64,000 nucleotides of DNA from Pseudomonas sp. IAC-BECa141 (lineage in GTDB: Bacteria; Pseudomonadota; Gammaproteobacteria; Pseudomonadales; Pseudomonadaceae), in contig NZ_CP065410.1 of NCBI RefSeq assembly GCF_020544405.1, forward strand, positions 3,844,001 to 3,908,000, in the 5' to 3' direction. A program made the position numbers and the translations under genes. Shown in pieces: positions 19,280-30,135 of the stretch. Below the pieces are notes generated by a model. The model was given only the letters and a program-made list of their open reading frames with translations. It did no database searches and was not told the origin of the DNA. Numbering within the stretch: position 1 is the first letter of the stretch; each line of letters starts with the position of its first letter.

Positions 19280-21994
19280 ATGGCCACTATCCACGTAGAC
19301 GGCAAAGCGCTCGAAGTCGACGGGGCAGACAACCTGTTACAGGCATGTCTGTCGCTGGGCCTCGACATCCCTTATTTCTGCTGGCACCCCGCGCTTGGAA
19401 GCGTCGGGGCGTGCCGCCAGTGCGCGGTCAAGCAGTACACCGACGAGAACGACACCCGTGGTCGCATCGTCATGTCCTGCATGACCCCTGCCACCGACAA
19501 CACCTGGATCTCCATCGACGATGAAGAATCCAAGGCGTTCCGCGCCAGTGTCGTTGAATGGCTGATGACCAACCACCCGCACGACTGCCCTGTGTGCGAG
19601 GAAGGCGGTCACTGCCACCTGCAAGACATGACGGTGATGACCGGCCACAACGAGCGCCGTTATCGCTTCACCAAGCGCACCCACCAGAACCAGGATCTGG
19701 GCCCGTTCATTTCCCACGAAATGAACCGTTGCATCGCCTGCTACCGCTGTGTGCGTTTCTACAAGGACTACGCCGGCGGCACCGACCTCGGTGTGTACGG
19801 CGCCCACGACAACGTGTATTTCGGTCGCGTTGAAGACGGCACGCTGGAAAGCGAGTTCTCCGGCAACCTCACCGAGGTCTGCCCGACCGGTGTGTTCACC
19901 GACAAGACTCACTCCGAGCGCTACAACCGCAAGTGGGACATGCAGTTCTCGCCGAGCATCTGCCATGGCTGCTCGAGCGGTTGCAACATCTCCCCGGGCG
20001 AGCGTTACGGCGAACTGCGTCGCATCGAAAACCGTTACAACGGTTCGGTGAACCAGTACTTCCTGTGCGACCGTGGCCGTTTCGGTTATGGCTACGTCAA
20101 CCGCGCCGACCGTCCACGTCAGCCAATGCTGGCCGACGGTACCAAGCTTGGGCTGGATGCTGCGCTGGACAAAGCCGCCGACCTGCTGCGCGGTCGCAAC
20201 ATCGTCGGTATCGGTTCGCCGCGTGCCAGCCTCGAAAGCAACTACGCGTTGCGTGAACTGGTCGGCGCCGAGCACTTCTATTCCGGTATCGAAGCCTCCG
20301 AGCTGGAGCGCATCCGTCTGGTCCTGCAAGTGCTGAAAGACAGCCCGCTGCCCGTGCCAAACATGCGCGACATCGAAGACCACGACGCCGTGTTCGTCCT
20401 CGGTGAAGACCTGACCCAAACTGCCGCCCGCATGGCCCTGGCCCTGCGTCAGTCGGTCAAAGGCAAGGCCGAAGACATGGCCGAAGCCATGCGCGTCCAG
20501 CCTTGGCTCGACGCCGCGGTGAAGAACATCGGTCAGCACGAGCTGAACCCGCTGTTCATCGCCAGCCTGGCTGAAACCAAGCTCGACGACATCGCCGAAG
20601 AGTGTGTACACGCCGCTCCGGACGATCTGGCCCGCCTCGGTTTCGCCGTGGCCCACGCCCTGGACGCCAGCGCGCCTGCCGTTGAAGGTCTGGACGCCGA
20701 AGCCCTGGAACTGGCCAAGCGCATCGCCGATGCCCTGCTCGCTGCCAAGCGTCCGCTGATCATCGCCGGTACTTCGCTGGGCTCCAAAGCCCTGATCGAA
20801 GCTGCGGCGAACATCGCCAAGGTCCTGAAGCTGCGTGAGAAGAACGGTTCGATCAGCCTGATCGTGCCGGAAGCCAACAGCCTCGGCCTGGCCATGCTCG
20901 GTGGCGAATCGGTTGATGCCGCGCTGCAAGCTGTGATCGACGGCAAGGCCGACGCCATCGTCGTGCTGGAAAACGATCTGTACACCCGCACTGCCAAAGC
21001 CAAGGTCGATGCGGCACTCAACGCTGCGAAAGTAGTGATCGTTGCCGACCATCAGAAGACCGCCACCAGCGATCGCGCGCACCTGGTTCTGCCAGCCGCC
21101 AGCTTCGCTGAAGGCGACGGTACGCTGGTCAGCCAGGAAGGTCGCGCCCAGCGCTTCTTCCAGGTTTTCGACCCGCAATACATGGACGCGAGCATTCTGG
21201 TCCACGAAGGCTGGCGCTGGCTGCACGCCCTGCGCTCGACGCTGCTGAACCAGCCGATCGACTGGACGCAACTCGACCACGTCACCGCTGCGGTTGCTTC
21301 GAGCACCCCGCAACTGGCCCGAATCGTCGACGCCGCGCCGTCCGCCTCGTTCCGCATCAAGGGTCTGAAACTGGCGCGTGAGCCGCTGCGTTATTCCGGT
21401 CGCACCGCAATGCGCGCCGACATCAGCGTTCACGAACCACGCACCCCGCAAGACAAGGACACCGCGTTCGCCTTCTCGATGGAAGGTTACTCGGGCTCCG
21501 CCGAACCGCGTCAGCAGGTTCCTTTTGCATGGTCGCCGGGCTGGAACTCGCCGCAAGCCTGGAACAAGTTCCAGGACGAAGTCGGTGGTCACCTGCGCGC
21601 TGGCGATCCGGGCACCCGCCTGATCGAAAGCACCGGTGATTCGCTGAACTGGTTTGCCGCTGCGCCACGTGCGTTCAACCCGGCGCCGGGCACCTGGCAA
21701 GCCGTGCCGTTCTTCCACCTGTTCGGCAGCGAAGAAACCTCTTCGAAGGCTGCTCCGGTTCAGGAACGCATTCCGGCGGCTTACGTTGCTCTGGCCAAGT
21801 CCGAAGCGGATCGCCTGGGCGTCAACGACGGCGCACTGCTGAGCCTCAATGTTGCCGGCCAGACCCTGCGTCTGCCGCTGCGCATCAATGAAGAACTGGG
21901 CGCAGGTCTAGTGGCATTGCCTGCGGGCATCGCCGGCATTCCACCGGCATTCGCCGGCGTATCCGTTGATGGTCTGCAGGAGGCAGCGCAATGA
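19280..21994 (+). CDS. nuoG: NADH-quinone oxidoreductase subunit G
   Basis: Largest peripheral subunit, 904 residues, relaying electrons through several iron-sulfur clusters. N-terminal [2Fe-2S] ligands appear in [17 protein letters not shown] and MSCMTP. The His-Cys3 cluster lies in [18 protein letters not shown], and further clusters in [19 protein letters not shown] and the extra N7-type ligands CHGCSSGCN. The remainder is a molybdopterin-oxidoreductase-like domain that has lost its cofactor. Gene start ATG 19280; the stop overlaps nuoH by 4 bases. A 793-codon frame on the opposite strand is a composition artefact. Confidence 0.97.
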   Translation: MATIHVDGKALEVDGADNLLQACLSLGLDIPYFCWHPALGSVGACRQCAVKQYTDENDTRGRIVMSCMTPATDNTWISIDDEESKAFRASVVEWLMTNHPHDCPVCEEGGHCHLQDMTVMTGHNERRYRFTKRTHQNQDLGPFISHEMNRCIACYRCVRFYKDYAGGTDLGVYGAHDNVYFGRVEDGTLESEFSGNLTEVCPTGVFTDKTHSERYNRKWDMQFSPSICHGCSSGCNISPGERYGELRRIENRYNGSVNQYFLCDRGRFGYGYVNRADRPRQPMLADGTKLGLDAALDKAADLLRGRNIVGIGSPRASLESNYALRELVGAEHFYSGIEASELERIRLVLQVLKDSPLPVPNMRDIEDHDAVFVLGEDLTQTAARMALALRQSVKGKAEDMAEAMRVQPWLDAAVKNIGQHELNPLFIASLAETKLDDIAEECVHAAPDDLARLGFAVAHALDASAPAVEGLDAEALELAKRIADALLAAKRPLIIAGTSLGSKALIEAAANIAKVLKLREKNGSISLIVPEANSLGLAMLGGESVDAALQAVIDGKADAIVVLENDLYTRTAKAKVDAALNAAKVVIVADHQKTATSDRAHLVLPAASFAEGDGTLVSQEGRAQRFFQVFDPQYMDASILVHEGWRWLHALRSTLLNQPIDWTQLDHVTAAVASSTPQLARIVDAAPSASFRIKGLKLAREPLRYSGRTAMRADISVHEPRTPQDKDTAFAFSMEGYSGSAEPRQQVPFAWSPGWNSPQAWNKFQDEVGGHLRAGDPGTRLIESTGDSLNWFAAAPRAFNPAPGTWQAVPFFHLFGSEETSSKAAPVQERIPAAYVALAKSEADRLGVNDGALLSLNVAGQTLRLPLRINEELGAGLVALPAGIAGIPPAFAGVSVDGLQEAAQ

Positions 21995-22998
21995 CCTGGT
22001 TCACCCCTGAAGTGATCGATGTGATCCTGACGGTCATCAAAGCCATCGTGATCCTGCTGGCCGTGGTGGTCGCAGGCGCGTTGCTCAGCTTTGTCGAGCG
22101 TCGCCTGCTGGGCTGGTGGCAGGACCGTTACGGTCCGAACCGTGTCGGCCCGTTCGGCATGTTCCAGATCGCAGCCGACATGCTGAAGATGTTCTTCAAG
22201 GAAGACTGGACCCCGCCGTTTGCCGACAAGGTGATCTTCACCCTGGCACCGGTGGTGGCCATGTCCGCCCTGCTGATCGCTTTCGCGATCATCCCGATCA
22301 CCCCGACCTGGGGCGTGGCGGATCTGAACATCGGCCTGCTGTTCTTCTTCGCCATGGCCGGTCTTTCGGTCTACGCGGTGCTGTTCGCCGGCTGGTCGAG
22401 TAACAACAAGTTCGCCCTGCTCGGCAGCTTGCGTGCCTCGGCGCAGACCGTGTCCTACGAAGTGTTCATGGGCCTGGCCCTGATGGGCATCGTGGTGCAG
22501 GTCGGCTCGTTCAACATGCGCGACATCGTCGAGTACCAGGCGCAGAACCTGTGGTTCATCATTCCGCAGTTCTTCGGCTTCTGTACCTTCTTCATCGCTG
22601 GCGTGGCCGTGACTCACCGTCACCCGTTCGACCAGCCGGAAGCGGAACAGGAACTGGCCGACGGTTACCACATTGAATACGCCGGTATGAAATGGGGCAT
22701 GTTCTTCGTCGGTGAATACATCGGCATCATCCTGATCTCGGCGCTGCTGGTCACCCTGTTCTTCGGTGGCTGGCACGGTCCGTTCGGCATCCTGCCGCAA
22801 CTGTCCTTCGTCTGGTTCGCACTGAAGACTGCGTTCTTCATCATGCTGTTCATTCTGCTGCGCGCTTCCATCCCGCGTCCGCGTTATGACCAGGTGATGG
22901 ATTTCAGCTGGAAATTCTGCCTGCCACTGACCCTGATCAATTTGCTGGTGACCGCTGCAATCGTGTTGTGGAACACGCCTGCGGTTGCGGTTCAGTGA
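21991..22998 (+). CDS. nuoH: NADH-quinone oxidoreductase subunit H
   Basis: Membrane subunit of 335 residues with about eight helices that connects the peripheral arm to the membrane arm and forms part of the quinone tunnel. Family blocks: [21 protein letters not shown], the acidic quinone-loop region [19 protein letters not shown], and [18 protein letters not shown]. It overlaps nuoG by 4 bases (ATGA). Confidence 0.97.
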   Translation: MTWFTPEVIDVILTVIKAIVILLAVVVAGALLSFVERRLLGWWQDRYGPNRVGPFGMFQIAADMLKMFFKEDWTPPFADKVIFTLAPVVAMSALLIAFAIIPITPTWGVADLNIGLLFFFAMAGLSVYAVLFAGWSSNNKFALLGSLRASAQTVSYEVFMGLALMGIVVQVGSFNMRDIVEYQAQNLWFIIPQFFGFCTFFIAGVAVTHRHPFDQPEAEQELADGYHIEYAGMKWGMFFVGEYIGIILISALLVTLFFGGWHGPFGILPQLSFVWFALKTAFFIMLFILLRASIPRPRYDQVMDFSWKFCLPLTLINLLVTAAIVLWNTPAVAVQ

Positions 22999-23009
22999 GG
23001 ATTTGACCC

Positions 23010-23558
23010 ATGTTCAAATATATTGGCGACATCGTTAAGGGTACCGGTACCCAGTTGCGCAGCCTGGTCATGATCTTCGGCCATGGCTTTCGCAAGCGCG
23101 ACACCCTGCAATACCCGGAAGAGCCGGTCTACCTGCCGCCACGCTACCGTGGCCGCATCGTCCTGACCCGCGACCCCGATGGCGAAGAACGCTGCGTAGC
23201 CTGCAACCTGTGCGCCGTGGCATGCCCGGTGGGTTGCATCTCGCTGCAGAAAGCTGAAACCGAAGACGGTCGCTGGTACCCGGACTTCTTCCGTATCAAC
23301 TTCTCGCGCTGCATTTTCTGCGGTCTCTGCGAGGAAGCCTGCCCGACCACCGCGATCCAGTTGACCCCGGATTTCGAAATGGCCGAGTTCAAACGTCAGG
23401 ACCTTGTGTACGAGAAAGAAGATCTGCTGATCTCCGGCCCCGGCAAAAACCCTGATTACAACTTCTATCGTGTTGCAGGTATGGCCGTTGCGGGCAAGCC
23501 GAAAGGCGCCGCACAAAACGAAGCCGAGCCGATCAACGTGAAGAGCTTGCTGCCTTAA
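23010..23558 (+). CDS. nuoI: NADH-quinone oxidoreductase subunit I
   Basis: Ferredoxin-like subunit of 182 residues with two [4Fe-4S] clusters (N6a and N6b). Both ligand sets are intact: [15 protein letters not shown] and [15 protein letters not shown]. Between nuoH and nuoJ with short gaps, and GAGG ahead of the start. Confidence 0.97.
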   Translation: MFKYIGDIVKGTGTQLRSLVMIFGHGFRKRDTLQYPEEPVYLPPRYRGRIVLTRDPDGEERCVACNLCAVACPVGCISLQKAETEDGRWYPDFFRINFSRCIFCGLCEEACPTTAIQLTPDFEMAEFKRQDLVYEKEDLLISGPGKNPDYNFYRVAGMAVAGKPKGAAQNEAEPINVKSLLP

Positions 23559-23567
23559 GGAAGAACG

Positions 23568-24068
23568 ATGGAATTCGCTTTCTATTTCGCATCGGGTATC
23601 GCTGTTGTGTCCACACTGCGTGTGGTCACCAACACCAATCCTGTGCACGCCCTGCTCTACCTGATCATTTCGCTGATCTCCGTGGCCATGACCTTCTTCG
23701 CCCTCGGCGCACCGTTCGCCGGCGTGCTGGAAGTGATCGCCTACGCCGGCGCCATCATGGTGCTGTTCGTGTTCGTGGTGATGATGCTGAACCTTGGCCC
23801 GGCCTCGGTTCAGCAGGAACGCACCTGGCTCAAGCCCGGCATCTGGGCAGGACCGGTGATTCTCGCCGCCCTGCTGCTGGCCGAACTGCTGTATGTGCTG
23901 TTCGCTCACCAGAGCGGTCAGGCCATCGGTCAAACCACCGTTGACGCGAAAGCCGTGGGCATCAGCCTGTTCGGTCCGTACCTGCTGGTGGTCGAACTCG
24001 CCTCGATGCTGCTGCTCGCTGCAGCCGTCACGGCGTTCCATTTGGGCCGTAATGAGGCTAAGGAGTAG
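23568..24068 (+). CDS. nuoJ: NADH-quinone oxidoreductase subunit J
   Basis: Integral membrane subunit, 166 residues, five predicted helices. The pi-bulge helix region ISLISVAMTFFALGAPFAG and VIAYAGAIMVLFVFVVMML are diagnostic. A strong AAGGAAG precedes the ATG at 23568, nine bases after nuoI. Confidence 0.97.
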   Translation: MEFAFYFASGIAVVSTLRVVTNTNPVHALLYLIISLISVAMTFFALGAPFAGVLEVIAYAGAIMVLFVFVVMMLNLGPASVQQERTWLKPGIWAGPVILAALLLAELLYVLFAHQSGQAIGQTTVDAKAVGISLFGPYLLVVELASMLLLAAAVTAFHLGRNEAKE

Positions 24069-24071
24069 AAC

Positions 24072-24395
24072 ATGCCTGTTATCCCTCTCGGTTCTATACC
24101 TATGGAGCATGGCCTGGCCGTTGCCGGCATCCTGTTCTGCCTTGGTCTGGTCGGCCTGATGGTCCGCCGCAACATTTTGTTCGTGTTGATGAGTCTGGAA
24201 GTGATGATGAACGCCTCTGCACTGGCCTTCATCGTCGCGGGCGCCCGCTGGGCGCAACCGGATGGACAGATCATGTTCATCCTGGTGATCAGCCTTGCAG
24301 CCGCCGAAGCCAGTATTGGCCTGGCGATCCTGCTGCAACTGTATCGCCGCTTCCACACGCTCGATATCGACGCTGCCAGTGAGATGCGCGGATGA
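24072..24395 (+). CDS. nuoK: NADH-quinone oxidoreductase subunit K
   Basis: Small antiporter-like membrane subunit, 107 residues, three helices. It carries the key membrane glutamates in [13 protein letters not shown] and [14 protein letters not shown]. The ATG at 24072 has AAGGAG upstream. A second ATG (MEHGLAV, ten codons on) would shorten it to near the usual 100-102 residues. Overlaps nuoL by 4 bases. Confidence 0.96.
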   Translation: MPVIPLGSIPMEHGLAVAGILFCLGLVGLMVRRNILFVLMSLEVMMNASALAFIVAGARWAQPDGQIMFILVISLAAAEASIGLAILLQLYRRFHTLDIDAASEMRG

Positions 24396-26245
24396 ACCTA
24401 CTCTTTCTGACTTTCGTATTCCCTCTGATCGGGTTCCTGTTGCTGTCGTTCTCGCGCGGCCGCTTCTCGGAAAACCTGTCGGCGCTGATCGGTGTCGGCT
24501 CCATCGGCCTGTCTGCCATCGTCGCGGCTTACGTGATCTGGCAGTTCAACGTCGCTCCACCGGAAGGTGGCGTCTACACCCAGGTGCTGTGGCGCTGGAT
24601 ATCGGTGGAAGGTTTCCAGCCTGACTTTGCGCTGTACCTGGATGGTCTGTCCGTGACCATGCTCGGTGTGGTCGTCGGTGTCGGCTTCCTGATCCACCTG
24701 TTTGCCTCCTGGTACATGCGTGGCGAAGACGGTTACTCGCGCTTCTTCTCGTACACCAACCTGTTTATCGCCAGCATGCTGTTCCTGATCCTGGGCGATA
24801 ACCTGCTGTTCATCTACTTCGGTTGGGAAGGCGTGGGCCTGTGCTCGTACCTGTTGATCGGTTTCTACTACAGCAACCGCAACAACGGTAACGCCGCACT
24901 CAAAGCCTTCATCGTCACCCGCATCGGCGACGTGTTCATGGCGATCGGCCTGTTCATCCTGTTCCAGCAACTGGGCACGCTGAACGTCCAGGAACTGCTG
25001 GTGAAGGCGCCTGAGCACTTCAAGGTCGGCGATTTCTGGATCGTGCTGGCGACCCTGATGCTGCTGGGTGGTGCAGTCGGTAAGTCGGCTCAACTGCCGC
25101 TGCAGACCTGGCTTGCGGACGCGATGGCCGGTCCTACCCCGGTTTCGGCACTGATCCACGCTGCAACCATGGTGACTGCGGGTGTCTACCTGATCGCCCG
25201 TACCCACGGTCTGTTCGCCCTGGCGCCGGATATCCTGCACCTGGTCGGCATCGTCGGTGGTGTGACCCTGGTACTGGCCGGTTTCGCCGCGCTGGTGCAA
25301 ACCGACATCAAACGTATCCTCGCCTACTCGACCATGAGCCAGATCGGCTACATGTTCCTGGCGCTGGGCGTTGGCGCCTGGGAAGGCGCGATCTTCCACC
25401 TGATGACCCACGCCTTCTTCAAGGCCCTGCTGTTCCTTGCCTCCGGTGCGGTGATCGTTGCCTGCCACCACGAGCAGAACATCTTCAAGATGGGCGGCCT
25501 GTGGAAGAAACTGCCGCTGGCCTACGCCAGCTTCATCGTCGGTGGTGCCGCCCTGGCCGCCCTGCCGCTGGTGACCGCAGGTTTCTACTCCAAGGACGAA
25601 ATCCTCTGGGAAGCGTTCGCCAGCGGCAACCACGGTCTGCTCTATGCAGGTCTGGTCGGCGCATTCATGACGTCGCTGTACACCTTCCGCCTGATCTTCA
25701 TCGCGTTCCACGGTGAAGCCAAGACCGAAGCCCACGCCGGTCACGGCATCGCTCACTGGCTGCCGCTGTCGGTGCTGATCGTGCTGTCGACCTTCGTCGG
25801 CGCCATGATCGTTCCACCGCTGCACGGCGTACTGCCCGAGAGCGTTGGCCATGCCGGTGGCGAAGCCAAGCACAGCCTGGAAATCGCCTCGGGCGCCATC
25901 GCCCTGGCCGGTATCCTGCTGGCGGCCCTGCTGTTCCTTGGCAAGCGTCGCTTCGTGACCGCGATCGCCAACAGCGGCATCGGCCGTCTCCTTTCGGCCT
26001 GGTGGTTCGCTGCCTGGGGCTTCGACTGGATCTACGACAAACTGTTCGTCAAGCCGTACCTTGCGATCAGCCACATGCTGCGCAAAGACCCGCTCGACCA
26101 GACCATCGGTCTGATCCCGCGCATGGCCAAGGGTGGTCACACTGCCCTGAGCCGTACCGAAACCGGTCAACTGCGTTGGTACGCTGCTTCGATGGCTACT
26201 GGTGCCGTGTTGGTCATCGGTGCTGTCGTGCTGGTAGCGGTCTGA
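24392..26245 (+). CDS. nuoL: NADH-quinone oxidoreductase subunit L
   Basis: Distal proton-pumping antiporter-like subunit of 617 residues. Expected features are present: [24 protein letters not shown] with the conserved Glu, the broken-helix region [31 protein letters not shown], the lysine in [18 protein letters not shown], and the long lateral C-terminal helix region ending in a membrane anchor ([18 protein letters not shown]). It starts inside the nuoK stop (4-base overlap). Confidence 0.97.
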   Translation: MNLLFLTFVFPLIGFLLLSFSRGRFSENLSALIGVGSIGLSAIVAAYVIWQFNVAPPEGGVYTQVLWRWISVEGFQPDFALYLDGLSVTMLGVVVGVGFLIHLFASWYMRGEDGYSRFFSYTNLFIASMLFLILGDNLLFIYFGWEGVGLCSYLLIGFYYSNRNNGNAALKAFIVTRIGDVFMAIGLFILFQQLGTLNVQELLVKAPEHFKVGDFWIVLATLMLLGGAVGKSAQLPLQTWLADAMAGPTPVSALIHAATMVTAGVYLIARTHGLFALAPDILHLVGIVGGVTLVLAGFAALVQTDIKRILAYSTMSQIGYMFLALGVGAWEGAIFHLMTHAFFKALLFLASGAVIVACHHEQNIFKMGGLWKKLPLAYASFIVGGAALAALPLVTAGFYSKDEILWEAFASGNHGLLYAGLVGAFMTSLYTFRLIFIAFHGEAKTEAHAGHGIAHWLPLSVLIVLSTFVGAMIVPPLHGVLPESVGHAGGEAKHSLEIASGAIALAGILLAALLFLGKRRFVTAIANSGIGRLLSAWWFAAWGFDWIYDKLFVKPYLAISHMLRKDPLDQTIGLIPRMAKGGHTALSRTETGQLRWYAASMATGAVLVIGAVVLVAV

Positions 26246-26284
26246 TATGAACCTTGCGAATTTGCGAAAGGAAACGAGCCCGTC

Positions 26285-27817
26285 ATGATTCTGCCTTGGC
26301 TAATCCTGATCCCCTTCATCGGCGGCCTGCTGTGCTGGATGGGTGAGCGCTTCGGCGCTACCCTCCCCCGCTGGATTGCGCTGTTGACCATGACCCTGGA
26401 ACTCGCCCTCGGCCTCTGGCTGTGGGCCCACGGTGACTATTCATTTGCTCCGGCGCCTGGCGCCGATCCGACCTGGGCGCTTGAGTTCAAGCATGTCTGG
26501 ATCCAGCGCTTCGGCATCAACGTGCACCTGGCCCTCGACGGTCTGTCGCTGCTGATGATCCTGCTGACCGGTCTGCTGGGCATCCTGTCGGTACTCTGCT
26601 CGTGGAAAGAGATCCAGCGTCACGTTGGCTTCTTCCACCTGAACCTGATGTGGATCCTGGGCGGCGTCGTCGGCGTGTTCCTCGCCCTCGACCTGTTCAT
26701 GTTCTTCTTCTTCTGGGAAATGATGCTGGTGCCGATGTACTTCCTCATCGCGCTCTGGGGTCACAGTTCTTCGGACGGCAAGAAAACCCGTATCTACGCC
26801 GCGACCAAGTTCTTCATCTTCACTCAGGCTTCCGGCCTGATCATGCTGGTGGCGATCCTGGGTCTGGTCCTGGTCAACTACAACAGCACCGGCGTGATCA
26901 CCTTCAACTACGCCGATCTGTTGAAGACCAAGATGTCGATGACCACCGAGTACATCCTGATGCTCGGCTTCTTCATCGCCTTCGCGGTCAAGCTGCCAGT
27001 GGTCCCGTTCCACTCCTGGCTGCCTGACGCTCACGCCCAGGCACCGACTGCAGGTTCCGTCGACCTCGCCGGTATCCTGCTGAAAACCGCGGCCTACGGT
27101 CTGCTGCGTTTCGCACTGCCGCTGTTCCCGAACGCCTCGGCCGAGTTCGCGCCGATCGCCATGACCCTCGGTCTGATCGGGATCTTCTATGGTGCTTTCC
27201 TCGCTTTCGCACAAACCGACATCAAGCGTCTGATCGCCTTTTCGTCCGTTTCCCACATGGGCTTCGTACTGATCGGCATCTACTCCGGCAGCCAACTGGC
27301 GCTGCAAGGCGCCGTGGTCCAGATGCTGGCCCACGGTCTGTCGGCAGCCGCGCTGTTTATCCTCAGCGGTCAGCTGTACGAGCGCCTGCACACTCGCGAC
27401 ATGCGTGAGATGGGCGGTCTGTGGTCGCGTATCGCATACCTGCCGGCGATCAGCCTGTTCTTCGCAGCCGCTTCGCTGGGTCTGCCGGGCACCGGTAACT
27501 TCGTCGGCGAGTTCCTGATCCTGATCGGTACCTTCGCCAGCGCGCCATGGATCACCGCAATTGCCACCTCCGGTCTGGTGTTCGGTTCGGTCTACTCGCT
27601 GATCATGATCCACCGTGCCTACTTCGGTCCGTCCAAATCGGATTCGATCCTGCACGGCATGGACGCTCGCGAACTGATCATGGTGCTGGGCCTTGCGGTG
27701 CTGCTGGTCTACCTCGGCGTCTACCCGCAACCGTTCCTCGACACCTCTGCCGCCACGATGCATGGCGTGCAGCAGTGGCTCGGCACCGCCTTCACTCAAC
27801 TCGCTTCGGCCCGGTAA
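26285..27817 (+). CDS. nuoM: NADH-quinone oxidoreductase subunit M
   Basis: Antiporter-like proton-pumping subunit, 510 residues, about 14 helices. The conserved Glu region [20 protein letters not shown], the lysine-bearing [27 protein letters not shown] region and [18 protein letters not shown] are intact. AAAGGA precedes the ATG. The 39-base gap from nuoL is the usual one in this operon. Confidence 0.97.
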   Translation: MILPWLILIPFIGGLLCWMGERFGATLPRWIALLTMTLELALGLWLWAHGDYSFAPAPGADPTWALEFKHVWIQRFGINVHLALDGLSLLMILLTGLLGILSVLCSWKEIQRHVGFFHLNLMWILGGVVGVFLALDLFMFFFFWEMMLVPMYFLIALWGHSSSDGKKTRIYAATKFFIFTQASGLIMLVAILGLVLVNYNSTGVITFNYADLLKTKMSMTTEYILMLGFFIAFAVKLPVVPFHSWLPDAHAQAPTAGSVDLAGILLKTAAYGLLRFALPLFPNASAEFAPIAMTLGLIGIFYGAFLAFAQTDIKRLIAFSSVSHMGFVLIGIYSGSQLALQGAVVQMLAHGLSAAALFILSGQLYERLHTRDMREMGGLWSRIAYLPAISLFFAAASLGLPGTGNFVGEFLILIGTFASAPWITAIATSGLVFGSVYSLIMIHRAYFGPSKSDSILHGMDARELIMVLGLAVLLVYLGVYPQPFLDTSAATMHGVQQWLGTAFTQLASAR

Positions 27818-27824
27818 GAGCGCT

Positions 27825-29288
27825 ATGGAATTCACGATTCAACACTTTATTGCGCTAGCGCCACTGTTGATCACCAGCCTCACCATTATCGTGGTGATGC
27901 TGGCAATCGCCTGGCGCCGCAACCACTCGCAGACCTTCCTGATTTCGGTGGCGGGTCTGAACCTGGCCTTGCTGTCGATCCTGCCGGCCCTGAAAGTCGC
28001 GCCTCTGGCCGTGACTCCATTGCTGCAGATCGACACTTTTGCCTGCCTGTACATGGCGCTGATCCTGGTCGCCACCCTCGCTTGCGTCACCCTCGCCCAC
28101 GCCTATCTCGGCGATGGCGGTTCGGGTTACCCGGGCAACCGTGAAGAACTGTACCTGCTGATCCTGATGGCCGCCGCCGGTGGTCTGGTTCTGGTCAGCG
28201 CGCAGCACCTGGCCGGCTTGTTCATCGGTCTGGAACTGCTGTCGGTGCCGGTCTACGGTCTGGTGGCCTACGCCTTCTTCAACAAGCGTTCGCTGGAAGC
28301 CGGCATCAAGTACATGGTGCTGTCGGCCGCCGGTTCCGCGTTCCTGCTGTTCGGTATGGCGCTGCTGTACGCAGACTCGGGTTCGCTGAGCTTCGTCGGC
28401 ATCGGTCAGGCACTGGCCGCAACCGGCCTGCCAAGCTCGCTGGCGCAACTGGGTCTGGGCATGATGCTGATCGGTCTGGCGTTCAAACTGTCGCTGGTAC
28501 CGTTCCACCTGTGGACGCCGGACGTGTACGAAGGTGCTCCGGCGCCGGTGGCCGCGTTCCTCGCCACCGCGTCGAAAGTGGCTGTGTTCGCGGTCATGGT
28601 TCGCCTGTTCCAGATCTCCCCTGCCGCAAGCAGTGGCGTACTGAGCAACGTGCTGACCATCATCGCCATCGCCTCGATCCTGTTCGGTAACCTGCTGGCC
28701 CTGACCCAGAGCAACCTCAAGCGTCTGCTCGGTTACTCCTCCATCGCGCACTTCGGCTACCTGCTGATCGCACTGGTGGCGAGCAAGGGTCTGGCGGTGG
28801 AAGCCATCGGCGTGTACCTGGTCACCTACGTGATCACCAGCCTCGGCGCGTTCGGCGTGATCACCCTGATGTCCTCGCCGTACAACGGCCGTGACGCAGA
28901 TGCGCTGTACGAGTACCGCGGCCTGTTCTGGCGCCGTCCGTACCTGACCGCCGTACTGACCGTGATGATGCTGTCCCTGGCCGGTATCCCGCTGACCGCA
29001 GGCTTCATCGGCAAGTTCTACATCATCGCTACCGGTGTCGAGTCGCACCAATGGTGGCTGGTAGGTTCGCTGGTACTGGGCAGCGCAATCGGTGTGTTCT
29101 ACTACCTGCGCGTGATGGTGACCCTGTACCTGATCGAACCGAACCTGCGCCGCCACGACGCCCAGCTGCACTGGGAACAGAAAGCAGGCGGCGTGATGCT
29201 GCTGGCGATCGCCGTTGTCGCGTTCTTCCTCGGCGTCTACCCGCAACCATTGCTGACACTGGTTCAGCAATCGGGCCTGGCGGGCTGA
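27825..29288 (+). CDS. nuoN: NADH-quinone oxidoreductase subunit N
   Basis: Third antiporter-like subunit, 487 residues, last of the operon. Key segments: [19 protein letters not shown] with the conserved Glu, [24 protein letters not shown] and [19 protein letters not shown]. The ATG at 27825 follows the nuoM stop by 7 bases; a longer frame from 27693 lies inside nuoM and is rejected. A textbook terminator follows at 29317. Confidence 0.97.
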   Translation: MEFTIQHFIALAPLLITSLTIIVVMLAIAWRRNHSQTFLISVAGLNLALLSILPALKVAPLAVTPLLQIDTFACLYMALILVATLACVTLAHAYLGDGGSGYPGNREELYLLILMAAAGGLVLVSAQHLAGLFIGLELLSVPVYGLVAYAFFNKRSLEAGIKYMVLSAAGSAFLLFGMALLYADSGSLSFVGIGQALAATGLPSSLAQLGLGMMLIGLAFKLSLVPFHLWTPDVYEGAPAPVAAFLATASKVAVFAVMVRLFQISPAASSGVLSNVLTIIAIASILFGNLLALTQSNLKRLLGYSSIAHFGYLLIALVASKGLAVEAIGVYLVTYVITSLGAFGVITLMSSPYNGRDADALYEYRGLFWRRPYLTAVLTVMMLSLAGIPLTAGFIGKFYIIATGVESHQWWLVGSLVLGSAIGVFYYLRVMVTLYLIEPNLRRHDAQLHWEQKAGGVMLLAIAVVAFFLGVYPQPLLTLVQQSGLAG

Positions 29289-29316
29289 TCGCTCAGCGAT
29301 AGTCGGCTACGAACAG

Positions 29317-29347
29317 AAACGGCACCTTCGGGTGCCGTTTCTGTTTT
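29317..29347 (+). terminator. intrinsic terminator of the nuo operon
   Basis: AAACGGCACC / GGTGCCGTTT ten-base stem with a TTCG tetraloop, then CTGTTTTT. The same hairpin core recurs in the opposite direction at 33187-33206. Confidence 0.93.
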
Positions 29348-29877
29348 TGCGGGATTTCCATTTTCTACACCCTCCCCTTTCGGCGACCCTGCCGGCGGGC
29401 CCTTGCCCGTCGAACAATAAAACCCACGCCGAAGCACGTTCCCGTCTGCCGGACTCAGGAGCGATTAATGGTCAACAACACAAAAATATCGATGCCGCTC
29501 TGGTAGTGGTCGTCGGGACGTCCACGGTGACACCGGTGACGGCCGCAACTCTGTTTCCCGCGATGAACCGGGAACGGCACTGACCCCCAAGCCGATTTGT
29601 GCGGTTTTTTCTCAAACTCCATGGGAAAAATCGCCGCACAAGTGCTGCATACAGCCTCGTAAATCCTTCAGTAAGAATTTGCCTCCCCCCCTGCGCTGAA
29701 ACGTCTGACAGCGACAACAGATAGAACACCTGAGACAGCTGATTCCTTTCGCCTGGTTCGCCCGCTCCCACGCAGGGCTACCCCTCTCAGAAACACGTCC
29801 GCCCGGCGTCAATTCACGTTTTATCAGTACGTATTTCGACACCGCTGAAACCCGCTGCTGGAAACGTCTGGACATTT

Positions 29878-29906
29878 TTGACCCGCCCTCACCGCGCTTT
29901 TAGATT
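29878..29906 (+). promoter_or_regulatory. sigma-70-type promoter of the peptide (RiPP-like) operon
   Basis: TTGACC at 29878-29883, a 17-base spacer, and TAGATT at 29901-29906. A start near 29913 would give a 5' leader of about 44 bases. The spacing is ideal; the -10 matches the consensus at four of six positions. Confidence 0.6.
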
Positions 29907-29956
29907 CGGCTCGTGCTTGCAACAGCACACTCCCCCAACAACTTAGGAGCGACATC

Positions 29957-30085
29957 ATGGGCTATATGGGCAACTGGAATGCCAACCACATCGACGAACT
30001 TGAAGAGCAGGAAGCGCCCTCGGCAGAGCAGATCGAAGCACTGCAACTGACCGAGGAAGAACAGGCAGAGCTGAACGCCGAGTGA
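29957..30085 (+). CDS. 42-residue acidic peptide, candidate RiPP precursor
   Basis: A small gene with a strong AGGAGCGACATC ribosome site and its own promoter. The product has a short N-terminal part MGYMGNWNANH (aromatic, Gly and Asn rich, no charge until the His) followed by a strongly acidic tail, IDELEEQEAPSAEQIEALQL then TEEEQAELNAE, that should form an amphipathic helix. It contains no cysteine; the only Ser and Thr (S22, T32) are in the tail. Directly downstream, after a hairpin, come YcaO, methyltransferase and peptidase genes, which is the layout of a RiPP operon. The reverse order (core first, acidic recognition tail last) resembles bottromycin precursors. That it is the YcaO substrate is an inference from position; it could instead be a small regulatory or accessory peptide. 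Confidence 0.7.
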   Translation: MGYMGNWNANHIDELEEQEAPSAEQIEALQLTEEEQAELNAE

Positions 30086-30090
30086 CAGAA

Positions 30091-30117
30091 CCTGCGAGGG
30101 CCTTGCGCCCTCGCAGG
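30091..30117 (+). terminator. attenuator hairpin between the peptide gene and the YcaO gene
   Basis: Perfect 10-base stem CCTGCGAGGG / CCCTCGCAGG with a 7-base loop, starting 6 bases after the peptide stop and followed only by CTTTCC. It probably lets some transcription through, giving more peptide than enzyme message, and may protect the short mRNA's 3' end. Confidence 0.65.
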
Positions 30118-30135
30118 CTTTCCAGGAAGGGAATC

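Larger units (their letters stand above)
29289..29956. other. 668-base intergenic region between nuoN and the peptide gene
   Basis: Left end holds the nuo terminator (29317-29346). The middle 500 bases show no coding signal that I trust; there is a small TTCCCG / CGGGAA inverted repeat at 29555-29574. The right end holds a good sigma-70-type promoter (29878-29906) and the ribosome site of the 42-residue peptide gene. The length suggests that regulatory sequence for the peptide operon lies here. Confidence 0.55.

Noticed and set aside
19337..21718. 793-codon open frame on the minus strand opposite nuoG
   Set aside because: An antisense shadow of a high-GC gene; the translation is low in hydrophobic patterning and nuoG is unmistakable on the other strand.
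29332..29583. 83-codon frame starting in the nuo terminator
   Set aside because: The start lies within the terminator and there is no coding pattern or ribosome site.
30082..30135. Longer start for the YcaO protein
   Set aside because: It would translate through the attenuator hairpin; ATG 30136 has a strong ribosome site.
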